From positions 1 through 64,000 of the forward strand of contig CAZWVJ010000003.1 of the NCBI GenBank assembly GCA_964636865.1: a DNA stretch of 64,000 bases. The letters are read 5' to 3'. Position numbers and translations under genes: made by a program. This DNA comes from B1SED10-75 sp964636865. Its GTDB lineage: Bacteria; Bacillota; Dethiobacteria; DTU022; PWGO01. The notes under the pieces are model-generated. The model was given only the letters and a program-made list of their open reading frames with translations, made no database searches and was not told where the DNA came from. Each line of letters opens with the position of its first letter. Position 1 is the stretch's first letter. Of the stretch, positions 35,216 through 43,587 are shown one piece after another.

Positions 35216-35710
35216 TTGAGTAATCTGAAAAGTTGGCAGCAGGGGAGAATTGAAGGGGTATTTACCAAAGGGTTAAAAAAGCATCTGGATAGGCGGGGCT
35301 TTCTTTGCGAAACTTTTCGGATTGATGAGTTCCCGGAAGGAATACAACCGGTGATGAGTTATATTTCTTGCACCGAACCCGGCGTTACCAGGGGGCCGCA
35401 TGAGCATCATGAACAAACCGACATCTTTGCTTTTCCGGGCCCCGGCAATTTTTGTTTAAGGTTGTGGGATAACCGGCAGAATAGTAAAACCTACGGTGAA
35501 TATATGGAGATCTTTGCCGGTAAAGATAATCCCCTCGTTTTGGTAATACCGCCGGGGGTTGTTCATGCTTATAAAAATATATCAAGCTCTGAAAGGGGTA
35601 CGGTCATTAACTACCCCGATCGTCTGTATAAGGGCTGGGAAAAAAAGGAACCTGTAGATGAGATCAGGCATGAAGATGATCCCAGTACCCCTTTTAAGAT
35701 GGAGGATTAA
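35216..35710 (+). CDS. rfbC: dTDP-4-dehydrorhamnose 3,5-epimerase-like protein
   Basis: A 164-residue cupin of the RmlC family, which epimerises the 4-keto sugar at C3 and C5. The expected active-site region reads TRGPHEHHEQTD instead of the more common RGLHFQ form, so it belongs to a divergent RmlC-like branch. VIPPGVVHAYKNIS and INYPDRLYKG keep the later conserved parts. TTG start after GGAGGATGAT. Its place between rfbA and rfbD supports the epimerase role. Confidence 0.85.
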   Translation: MSNLKSWQQGRIEGVFTKGLKKHLDRRGFLCETFRIDEFPEGIQPVMSYISCTEPGVTRGPHEHHEQTDIFAFPGPGNFCLRLWDNRQNSKTYGEYMEIFAGKDNPLVLVIPPGVVHAYKNISSSERGTVINYPDRLYKGWEKKEPVDEIRHEDDPSTPFKMED

Positions 35711-35712
35711 AT

Positions 35713-36579
35713 TTGCAAAAGATTTTATTGTTAGGCAAAAATGGCCAAATAGCCTGGGAATTACGCAGGGCTCTGGCTGTTCAAGCTGAGGTAATCACTT
35801 TAAGTAGTCAGGACTTAAATTTAGAAAACAGCATGGCTATACGTGAAGCTGTAAGAAGCATTAACCCCCGGGTAATTGTAAATGCGGCGGGTTATACGGC
35901 CGTGGATAAAGCCGAAGACGAACCGGAGAAAGCAAGGCTTATAAATGCCGTTGCGCCCGGCATACTTGCTGAAGAGGCAAAACGCTGCCGGTCTTTACTT
36001 GTTCATTACTCTACAGACTATGTTTTTGATGGCAGTAAGGAATCTCCTTATACGGAAGAAGACCGGGTTGATCCCATAAATGTGTATGGCCAAACTAAAC
36101 TTGAAGGGGAAAAAAATATTAGAGAAGTGGGGGCATCCCACTTAATTTTCCGTACGTGTTGGGTTTACGGATTGCGTGGTCGGAATTTTCTTTTGGCCAT
36201 GTTGAAATTAGCCCGGGAAAAAGATGAGCTCAGGGTGGTGGATGATCAATATGGCTCGCCCACCTGGAGCCGGATGATTGCTCAATCTACAGCTCTCATA
36301 TTATTTTATTCCCAAATGTTAGAAAAAGATTTTGCCGGCACTTATCATTTAAGTGCTCGGGGGCAGACTACCTGGTATGAATTTGCCCGAACTATTTTTG
36401 AACTCTATTTTACTTCGGAAAATGATTACGCTAACGTTATTCCCATTTCATCCAATGAGTTTATTACCAGGGCTAAAAGACCATCTTACAGCGTTCTTTC
36501 CGGTGATAAATTAGAAAAAGAATTTGGAATTGCCCTGCCATGGTGGTATTTTTCCCTGGCACAGGTGATGGAAAGATAA
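35713..36579 (+). CDS. rfbD: dTDP-4-dehydrorhamnose reductase
   Basis: Last step of dTDP-L-rhamnose synthesis, reducing the 4-keto group with NADPH. The 288 residues start with LLLGKNGQIAWEL (variant Rossmann motif) and contain VNAAGYTAVDKAEDEPEKA, STDYVFDG and the YGQTKLEGE catalytic YxxxK. TTG 35713 lies two bases after the rfbC stop, with ATGGAGGA overlapping it. Confidence 0.94.
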   Translation: MQKILLLGKNGQIAWELRRALAVQAEVITLSSQDLNLENSMAIREAVRSINPRVIVNAAGYTAVDKAEDEPEKARLINAVAPGILAEEAKRCRSLLVHYSTDYVFDGSKESPYTEEDRVDPINVYGQTKLEGEKNIREVGASHLIFRTCWVYGLRGRNFLLAMLKLAREKDELRVVDDQYGSPTWSRMIAQSTALILFYSQMLEKDFAGTYHLSARGQTTWYEFARTIFELYFTSENDYANVIPISSNEFITRAKRPSYSVLSGDKLEKEFGIALPWWYFSLAQVMER

Positions 36580-36706
36580 ATTTCTAATTTTTTACTTTAG
36601 AGTGAAAGATAATTTATTTCTACATGAAAATATGAGTTAATTTGGAGGGGAAAGCTTCCGGAAAGTTTATTCTCCGATTTTTAAAAGGGAGGAGCCAGCT
36701 AAAGCT

Positions 36707-39700
36707 TTGAATAATAAAAAAAGCTTCCGGCGCAACAGTGAAGGCGAACAAACACTTGAAACAGAAAAGTTATTAAATTTTTTGCAGCGGATTGATTCGG
36801 AATTTAACAAGCTGTTGCAAACCCGCAGGTGGAAAATAGGCGGTTGGATTGTAAAGGGTTTTTACTTACTTTCCGGTAGGAAAAACATCCCGACTGATAG
36901 GGAAAAAAAGATAGAAAAGAAACTTAAAAATTGCCGTAAGCTAATGTCCCCCCGATCATATAATGCCGAAGCAGAAACTCTTGCTGATTGGATAGAAGAA
37001 ATGGAGCGCAATTACAATATTATTAAAAATTCCCGCAGGTGGAAGATAGGAAACAGCATTGTTTCTTTTTTTAATGCTCTTTTATTTAGGAAAGAACAAG
37101 AAGATGTTACCTCCCGCCTGTCGAGTATATTCGCTGAATATCACCTTTGGAAGGGAAAAAACAAGGACGAAAAAACATCTGGTTTGGAACAGTTAGTAAA
37201 AATTATGGAAGGTTATGAGAAAAGGAAAAAAGAGGTGGATGCAAAAGGTGACGGCTTTGATGCCGGGGATTTTATAAAGCAGGAAAAGAAAGAAGAAACA
37301 ATTCTCCAACCTAATTGGCAGCGCTTGATCAATTATTTTCGGGATTCACGCCATAAGTTACAGCCCATGAAAATATTGTGGTTATTGCAAAAACCCGGAG
37401 GAGGTGGAGGCGCGCATAGTGTGGTGCAGGAAGCCTCGGCGATGAATTTGTTGCCGGGAGTAGAAGCGGTGGTAGCCATGGAAAATGAAGAAAAAGAAAA
37501 GTGTCTCAAAGATTATGAGGATATACCTTCCGGCACCTTTTACTTTTACGATAGTGAATGCGAATTAATTGATTATGGCGGTTCATTTGATGTGGTGGTT
37601 GCCACCTATTATAAAACTTTTTCCATTTTGGAGAGAATTTATCGGGTGCCGGGCAGTGGGGTTTTGGCAGCTTACTATATCCAGGATTATGAACCATGGT
37701 TTATAAAAAAAAATAAGCCTGAATTAAGTTGGGAAGCGAGGACCACTTATAATGCTTTACCTTCGGCATTGTTATTTGCCAAAACTGATTGGCTATGCCA
37801 AATTGTAAATGAATTTCACGGTGTAAAAGTATTTAAAGTTTTTCCCAGCCTGGATACCAATATATATCATTACAAATATCGGCAAAAATATGATTATGGG
37901 GAAAAATTGCGTATCTCTGCTATGGTGAGGCCCCAAACTCCTCGTCGGGCACCGGCAGAAACCATGCGCCTGCTAAAAACAATAAAACAAGAATTTCCGG
38001 GAAAAGTAGACATAAATATTTTTGGATGCAGTCCCCATGATAAAAAATTTCTGCGCTTGGATAGGGATTTTGAATTTGGACACCTGGGCAAATTGAAGCG
38101 GCGTGAGGTAGCAGCTCTTTTTTCTATAACGGATATTTTTGTGGATTTATCAAATTATCAGGCTTTCGGGCGCACAGCTTTTGAAGCCATGGCTTGCGGT
38201 TGTGCCGTAATAGTTCCCTGTAAAGGTGGCACAGGTGAATATGCCGAGCATTTGTATAATTCCCTTGTGGTTGATACCAATGACCCGGATGAAGCAATAT
38301 CGGCGTTAAAACAACTGGTGGAGGATGAGAAACTTCGTCATTACCTGGCAGGCAACGCTCAAAAGGTTGCCGAGGAATATAGCATTTGCAAGGCTGCCTG
38401 GTCGGAATTAGAACTGTTTTGGCAAGAAATTGCCCGCAGAAAAGTTAATATTGTCTTTTTTGCCGATAATAGGGATGCGAATGCTCATAAAGAAGTAAAA
38501 GAGAGCCTGGAAAACTTAATTTCACATACCCGGGGGCCTTATCGACTTATTATTATTAGCGATAAAAACCTTGACCACGATGATTTACTTCCACCTATTA
38601 AGCAAGCGGAAATAAAAGGAATTAGTGTGGAACAAAACCGGGCTGCAGGGGGAGGTGCTCATACCCTTAATGAAATTTCCCTCGAAAACGATGGCGATTT
38701 GTTGGTCTTAGAGAGCAGAATAAAAGTGACTGCAAATTGGCTGGAAAAAATATTTGCTACGGCTTCCAGCAGAGAAAAGGTAGCTGCAGTAAGCCCGGTT
38801 TCCACCAGTGATGAAGATATTTATGAATTAAACTTTGAAGAGACAGCCAATTTTGATAAGGGTGACAATATGCCCGGAAACTTAACGGGAGAAAGATTAG
38901 CCCGAATGGTAGAACAGGAATCTCTACGTCAAAGCCCTTCTATCCATTATGGAGAAGGGAAATGTTCTTATATTTGCCGGGAAGCGCTGGAAACTGTAGG
39001 CGGGTTTAAAGATATGGAATATTCTTCTCCTGCCCCTCTTATAAAAGATTTTTGCCTGCGGGCTCTCGATAAAGGATATGTTCATCTCATTGATGATGCC
39101 ACCCTGGTGATTGATGAGGAAGGGGGGGAAATTGCTTCCGGGGAAGGAGGCGAGGAAAGGCTTTGTTTTCAAAACGTTTTCCGTAATGGTGATCATGCCG
39201 ATTTTGCCGTTGAAGAATTAGAAAATAGCACTCTGCATCCCCTGCGAGAGAGAATAATGAAAAAAGTTGATAAATATAAAACAACCCATCCTCTCCGGGG
39301 CGTTTCAAAAGAAAAAAAAGGAGTAATACTCCATATAGTTTGCTCGGAAGACGAAGAGTTAAAGTTTGGCAACCGGGAAGTACTTCAAAGGGTGGGCGAT
39401 TACTTTGATTATTATTTATTGGTGACCGGTTGGAATGAATGGCATCTTTACCATGGTGGGCGTAAAGGTTTAAGCTTGATCAATGAATTTACTTTTGAAA
39501 AAACTTGGCAAATTGATGCTTCTCTTGCCGGCGAAAGACTGAAAGCTATAAGAGAAACCTGTGAGCAGGTAAAGCCTGACCTGGCACACATTAAGCACTT
39601 CTTGGGCAACCATCCGGAAATAGTAAGGGTATTTAAAAGCAAGAAGATATCAGTCGTTAAGTCTTTTCTTGAGTATTATTCCCTTTGCCCGGCAGTGAAT

Positions 39701-40051
39701 ATTCTGGATGCTCATGCTAAATGCTGTGAAAACTTATGTGACAGCGCCGGCCAAAATTGCCGGGTATCCTCTATTAAAAATAGTTCCAGCTCACTGTGGA
39801 AAGATAAAGTTTCGGCAAACTTATATCTGTGTGATGCTTTTATGGTAAATTCTATTTCCACCAGGGATTTATTGCTTCGGCATTACCCCTATCTGCAAAA
39901 AGATAAATTTTATTTTATCAGAAAGGTAAAGGGTGAAGTGGTTTCTAATATTGTTATTGAGAAGGGCGCTGGCGAAAAAGAATTAAGTATAGCGGAAGAT
40001 TTTTTGGATCTATTCCATTGGATAATGTTTATTGCGGAACCTCAGCTCTGA
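36707..40051 (+). CDS. Large multidomain glycosyltransferase
   Basis: A 1114-residue protein. The N terminus has two copies of an amphipathic RRWKIG element (residues 40-45 and 110-115), each followed by a short hydrophobic stretch, a probable membrane-attachment motif. Residues about 221-577 form a GT4-type transferase with LLQKPGGGGGAH and FGRTAFEAMACGCAVIVP. Residues about 580-780 look like a divergent GT2 domain. From about residue 872 the sequence resembles the N-terminal half of another GT4 protein (LLVTGWNEWHLYHGG, VKSFLEYYSLCPAVNILDA, paired cysteines), and the gene stops before the C-terminal half. TTG start; GGGAGG lies 13 bases upstream. Sugar donor and acceptor are unknown. Confidence 0.82.
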   Translation: MNNKKSFRRNSEGEQTLETEKLLNFLQRIDSEFNKLLQTRRWKIGGWIVKGFYLLSGRKNIPTDREKKIEKKLKNCRKLMSPRSYNAEAETLADWIEEMERNYNIIKNSRRWKIGNSIVSFFNALLFRKEQEDVTSRLSSIFAEYHLWKGKNKDEKTSGLEQLVKIMEGYEKRKKEVDAKGDGFDAGDFIKQEKKEETILQPNWQRLINYFRDSRHKLQPMKILWLLQKPGGGGGAHSVVQEASAMNLLPGVEAVVAMENEEKEKCLKDYEDIPSGTFYFYDSECELIDYGGSFDVVVATYYKTFSILERIYRVPGSGVLAAYYIQDYEPWFIKKNKPELSWEARTTYNALPSALLFAKTDWLCQIVNEFHGVKVFKVFPSLDTNIYHYKYRQKYDYGEKLRISAMVRPQTPRRAPAETMRLLKTIKQEFPGKVDINIFGCSPHDKKFLRLDRDFEFGHLGKLKRREVAALFSITDIFVDLSNYQAFGRTAFEAMACGCAVIVPCKGGTGEYAEHLYNSLVVDTNDPDEAISALKQLVEDEKLRHYLAGNAQKVAEEYSICKAAWSELELFWQEIARRKVNIVFFADNRDANAHKEVKESLENLISHTRGPYRLIIISDKNLDHDDLLPPIKQAEIKGISVEQNRAAGGGAHTLNEISLENDGDLLVLESRIKVTANWLEKIFATASSREKVAAVSPVSTSDEDIYELNFEETANFDKGDNMPGNLTGERLARMVEQESLRQSPSIHYGEGKCSYICREALETVGGFKDMEYSSPAPLIKDFCLRALDKGYVHLIDDATLVIDEEGGEIASGEGGEERLCFQNVFRNGDHADFAVEELENSTLHPLRERIMKKVDKYKTTHPLRGVSKEKKGVILHIVCSEDEELKFGNREVLQRVGDYFDYYLLVTGWNEWHLYHGGRKGLSLINEFTFEKTWQIDASLAGERLKAIRETCEQVKPDLAHIKHFLGNHPEIVRVFKSKKISVVKSFLEYYSLCPAVNILDAHAKCCENLCDSAGQNCRVSSIKNSSSSLWKDKVSANLYLCDAFMVNSISTRDLLLRHYPYLQKDKFYFIRKVKGEVVSNIVIEKGAGEKELSIAEDFLDLFHWIMFIAEPQL

Positions 40052-40237
40052 TGTTATTAAAAACGCACTACCGAGTTGATTTCAAAAAGAGAAGGGAATA
40101 AAATTTGTAAAAAAACTTTGCATTCAGTAAAATAAAAGCTGAGGGGTGAGGAACCCTATTTTAGGGAAATAAGAAATTGGTTAACATGGTAATGGAGAAA
40201 AGCCGTTTTAAAATGGTAGTCGGGGTGGCCTGATAAT

Positions 40238-41590
40238 TTGGAACATACAATCAAAACTGCAGAAGAAGCGATAAATAGAAAAGATTGGCCGGCAGCGATA
40301 AGGTGCTTGCAAGAGGTATTGGATGACCCTGTGGTAGCTGCGCCGGCAAGAGTGTATGTTAAGCTTTCCCAGGCGCTGCGCCATATTTCTGCTTATGAAC
40401 ATGCAGAAAAAATACTAAAGGAGGGGAAGAAAAAGTATCCGGGCGATACCGGTATTTTTACCGAGTATGCTTTAATAAATTTGATGCAAGAAGGAATGCC
40501 GGCAGTTATAGATGAATGGAAGGCTTTTCTTAAAGTACATGGTGAGCAACTGCAAGAAGATTCTGCTGAATTTTTTAAGGACTGGAAGGTGATAGCAAAA
40601 AAATACAAAAAAAATGAATTCGCGGCGGCTTATAAGCGTATGATTAAGGTTTATCGCAGATATGACCCTGCTGCGGCAAAGAAAATCGTGCAAAAAGGAA
40701 TGGAAAGCCTCCCCCATGATGAACAGGATATATTAAAAGAAAGTGTGAAAATTAATACCCTGCTGGAAGATTGGGATGATCTTTGTTTTTCCTGGCAGGA
40801 ATTGCTTAAAAAACACAATGATGACAAACAAATTCGAAAGTTTATTTATAAAAAAGATGCCCGCCCTGAAGATTTAGAGGTGCAGAAGAAATTATTTCTT
40901 TTTTTAATTAGTTTGCCCGATTTGGGAATTCATCACAAATTAAATAGTATCACCGCTTTTGCCTATAAATCCATAGAATCTGTTAGCGCCCGAGATGTAA
41001 ACCATGCCAAACAATTAATAGAAAATAATCTCTATCTGGTGGAAAAACTAGAGTATGATGACAATATCAGACGCCACAAAACTCATGTTTATTATTCCAT
41101 TTATTTGGCTTATTCCCATATTTTGATTTACAATAGTGAATTCGAAGAGCTGAAAAAAGTTTCCCGTTACTTATTTGATGAATTGTGCGCCTTGGATGTT
41201 TCTAATCAAACGAAAGCTTTTTATCAAACTTATGCATGTTTGGCCTGTTTGCTGGGCATATACTATTATTTGTCATTTTGTGACAAGGACTTTGAAGAAA
41301 TGAAAAACATAATAGAGTTTTCCATGGAGTTAACTAAAAAAGTATCTTTTCATATAGACTATCATTTTGTAAAATACGTAGAATATGCTTATGCGGTGGG
41401 GACAATTTCCGAGATGTGCCCTCTGCAAATATACCTGGAAGAGGGTATTTATAAACTCGGCTATAGCGGCAATGATAAAGATTATTTTATGAACAGGTTT
41501 TTGCCCCGCTGCGTTCATGCCAAGAGAAAAGAAGAAATAATGGAAAGCTTTTTAAATTATTTTGAGCAAAAGCAGGCATATTTGCAGTAA
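40238..41590 (+). CDS. TPR-like protein of the glycan locus, function unknown
   Basis: A soluble 450-residue, helix-rich, charged protein without signal peptide. The first 120 residues look like tetratricopeptide-type helical pairs (AEEAINRKDWPAAIRCLQEV, then AEKILKEGKKKYPGDTGIF). The rest has no family I recognise. Start TTG 40238, with GTCGGGGTGG upstream. It lies between the giant glycosyltransferase and the ulosonate-type cassette, so a scaffold for glycan assembly is possible, but that is inference from position only. Confidence 0.7.
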   Translation: MEHTIKTAEEAINRKDWPAAIRCLQEVLDDPVVAAPARVYVKLSQALRHISAYEHAEKILKEGKKKYPGDTGIFTEYALINLMQEGMPAVIDEWKAFLKVHGEQLQEDSAEFFKDWKVIAKKYKKNEFAAAYKRMIKVYRRYDPAAAKKIVQKGMESLPHDEQDILKESVKINTLLEDWDDLCFSWQELLKKHNDDKQIRKFIYKKDARPEDLEVQKKLFLFLISLPDLGIHHKLNSITAFAYKSIESVSARDVNHAKQLIENNLYLVEKLEYDDNIRRHKTHVYYSIYLAYSHILIYNSEFEELKKVSRYLFDELCALDVSNQTKAFYQTYACLACLLGIYYYLSFCDKDFEEMKNIIEFSMELTKKVSFHIDYHFVKYVEYAYAVGTISEMCPLQIYLEEGIYKLGYSGNDKDYFMNRFLPRCVHAKRKEEIMESFLNYFEQKQAYLQ

Positions 41591-41739
41591 TTCTTAAGGA
41601 TCTTCGAATCTGGTTAACATAAATGGCAGTAATCTTTTACCGTGCTTTTAAAGGCGGAGCTGGCCTTGCAGGTAGTAGCTAAAAGGTAGTCCTTGAAGTT
41701 GCAAAATACATTATTTAATTTCTTAGGGTGGTTACTGAA

Positions 41740-42738
41740 ATGAAAATATCTGCTTCCATTTTTGCGGTAGAAAAGGATTTTATAGCATATGCCAACCGGT
41801 TAAAATATTCAGGGGTGCATTCCCTGCATTTGGACTACTTAGAGGGATGTAATGCTCCTATCAAATTGGAAGATTTGGCGGAGTTTAGCCTGGAAGTAGA
41901 ATTACCTCTGGATGTTCATTTAATTCAGTCCTCATTGACTGAAAGGGATATTTATTATTTAAACAAAGCGTTGGTAAAGTATTTAACGGTTCAATATGAA
42001 AATTTAGTTGATAAAAAAGAGTTGGATATGCTCAATGAATTTAATGGTATTTGTGGAATTGGCATTACTTCCCGTACACCGCTGAACATTATCGAAGAAT
42101 TAAAAGACAAAATCCAATATGTAATGGTTATGTGTAGTGAACCGGGAGTTTCCGCGAGCAAATTTGATGAAAGCAACATTGACAGAATTAAACATATAAG
42201 GAAACAATATCCTAATTTACCCATTCACGTTGACGGAGGCATTGAAAACATAAATGGCATAACCATGAAAGAACTAAAAGTAGATTTGGTGGTTAGCGGT
42301 TCCTATATTGCCCGGGCTAAAAATTTGTACGAAAATGTTTTTAGATTAAAATATGCCAATGATTGCAGCCTTAAAGTCTCACAAATAATGATAGAAAAAC
42401 CTTCTCTGCCTATTGTAAGTGAAGAAGAGTCGTTTATTAACATTATCAGCCAAATTAACAAATATAAAATGGGTTTAGTATTTGTAGTTAATGCGAATAA
42501 CCGTTTCAAAGGGGTTATTTCCGACGGGGACATTAGAAGAGCTTTTATAACCTACAACAAGGAAATATTTGATAAAAAAGCCGGGGAAATAATGAATGAT
42601 GCTCCTTTTTATGTGAACGGTGAAATGACGGTCATAGAAATGATTAATAAAATTGCCAACGCTCAAAAGGGAGTGCTGGTAATACCGGTGTTAAAAGACA
42701 ATGAAAATTTGGCCGGAGCGATAGACTTAAATAGCTAG
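41740..42738 (+). CDS. Ribulose-phosphate 3-epimerase-like barrel fused to KdsD-like CBS domains
   Basis: Residues 1 to about 205 form a TIM barrel of the ribulose-phosphate epimerase family. The metal and acid-base motifs are kept: SLHLDYLEG (His and Asp), LDVHLIQ, and HVDGGIE followed by VVSGSYI. Residues about 215-332 are a CBS pair with LVFVVNANNRFKGVISDGDIRRA, close in form to the CBS part of arabinose-5-phosphate isomerase (KdsD). KdsD has a SIS catalytic domain, so this is a swapped catalytic part on the same regulatory part. ATG 41740 is preferred over GTG 41728, with TAGGGTGG eight bases upstream. It probably supplies or interconverts a pentose phosphate for the next gene. Confidence 0.8.
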   Translation: MKISASIFAVEKDFIAYANRLKYSGVHSLHLDYLEGCNAPIKLEDLAEFSLEVELPLDVHLIQSSLTERDIYYLNKALVKYLTVQYENLVDKKELDMLNEFNGICGIGITSRTPLNIIEELKDKIQYVMVMCSEPGVSASKFDESNIDRIKHIRKQYPNLPIHVDGGIENINGITMKELKVDLVVSGSYIARAKNLYENVFRLKYANDCSLKVSQIMIEKPSLPIVSEEESFINIISQINKYKMGLVFVVNANNRFKGVISDGDIRRAFITYNKEIFDKKAGEIMNDAPFYVNGEMTVIEMINKIANAQKGVLVIPVLKDNENLAGAIDLNS

Positions 42739-42768
42739 CAAAAGAATAATTAAAATGAGGTGTAAAAA

Positions 42769-43587
42769 GTGGGGTTGTTAAGTGAAAGAGATGATAACAC
42801 TTTAGAGCTTAGCATTGACTTGGACGATGGGATAAACATTAACACTAATAATTGTGTAATGATTGCCGGGCCCTGTGCAGTGGAAAGCAGAGATCAAATT
42901 ATGAGATCCGCCGATTTTATGGCTGAGATGGGCGTCAAAATTTTTCGAGCCGGAGCTTTTAAGCCAAGGACTGACCCCTATAAGTTTCAGGGCTCCGGTA
43001 GTAAGGGGTTGCAGTGGCTTGAAGAAATCAGATCTCAATATGGCTTAAAAATTATAAGTGAAGTTACCGATTTTACAAACTTTAAGGAAGTTAGTGAAGT
43101 GGTGGATATTTTACAAATCGGGGCGAAAGCAATGTATAATCATGCCCTCTTAAGAGAAAGCGGCAAAAGCGCCAAGCCGGTTTTATTGAAAAGATTTTTT
43201 GCCGCCACTGTGGATGAATTATTAAAAATGGCGGATTATATTTTATTAAACGGAAACGAGAATCTCATACTTTGTGAGAGAGGCATCAGAACTTTCGAAC
43301 CTTCAACAAGGTTTACTTTAGATTTGTGTGGAGCGGTGATGATCAAGGAAAGGTCGCACCTTCCTTTATTTTTAGATCCTTCTCATGCCATGGGAAAAAG
43401 TTTCGGGGTATCCCGATTGGCAATGGCCTGCGCTGCCATGGGTTGTGAAGGGTTAATGATAGAAGTGCATCCCGAACCGGGGGAAGCCAGGTGTGATCAA
43501 GATCAAGCCCTATCGCATGGTGAGTTTAAAGAGCTATATCCTAAGCTTAACAGAATTTGTAATGAAATTGGGAGAGAACTGGTATGA
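42769..43587 (+). CDS. DAHP-synthase-like enzyme (3-deoxy-ulosonate phosphate synthase family)
   Basis: A 272-residue TIM barrel of the DAHP/Kdo8P synthase family, which condenses phosphoenolpyruvate with an aldose phosphate. It resembles type I-beta DAHP synthases: GPCAVES with the metal Cys, FKPRTDPYKFQG, PVLLKR, CERGIRTFEPSTR, LDPSHAMG (His), MIEVHPEPGEA (Glu) and CDQDQAL (Asp). The usual aldose-phosphate motif KPRTSP has Asp for Ser here. There is no ACT or ferredoxin-like regulatory domain and no aromatic-pathway neighbour. GTG start after GAGGTG; it overlaps the next gene by four bases. Likely makes a 3-deoxy sugar acid for the glycan, substrate uncertain. Confidence 0.8.
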   Translation: MGLLSERDDNTLELSIDLDDGININTNNCVMIAGPCAVESRDQIMRSADFMAEMGVKIFRAGAFKPRTDPYKFQGSGSKGLQWLEEIRSQYGLKIISEVTDFTNFKEVSEVVDILQIGAKAMYNHALLRESGKSAKPVLLKRFFAATVDELLKMADYILLNGNENLILCERGIRTFEPSTRFTLDLCGAVMIKERSHLPLFLDPSHAMGKSFGVSRLAMACAAMGCEGLMIEVHPEPGEARCDQDQALSHGEFKELYPKLNRICNEIGRELV

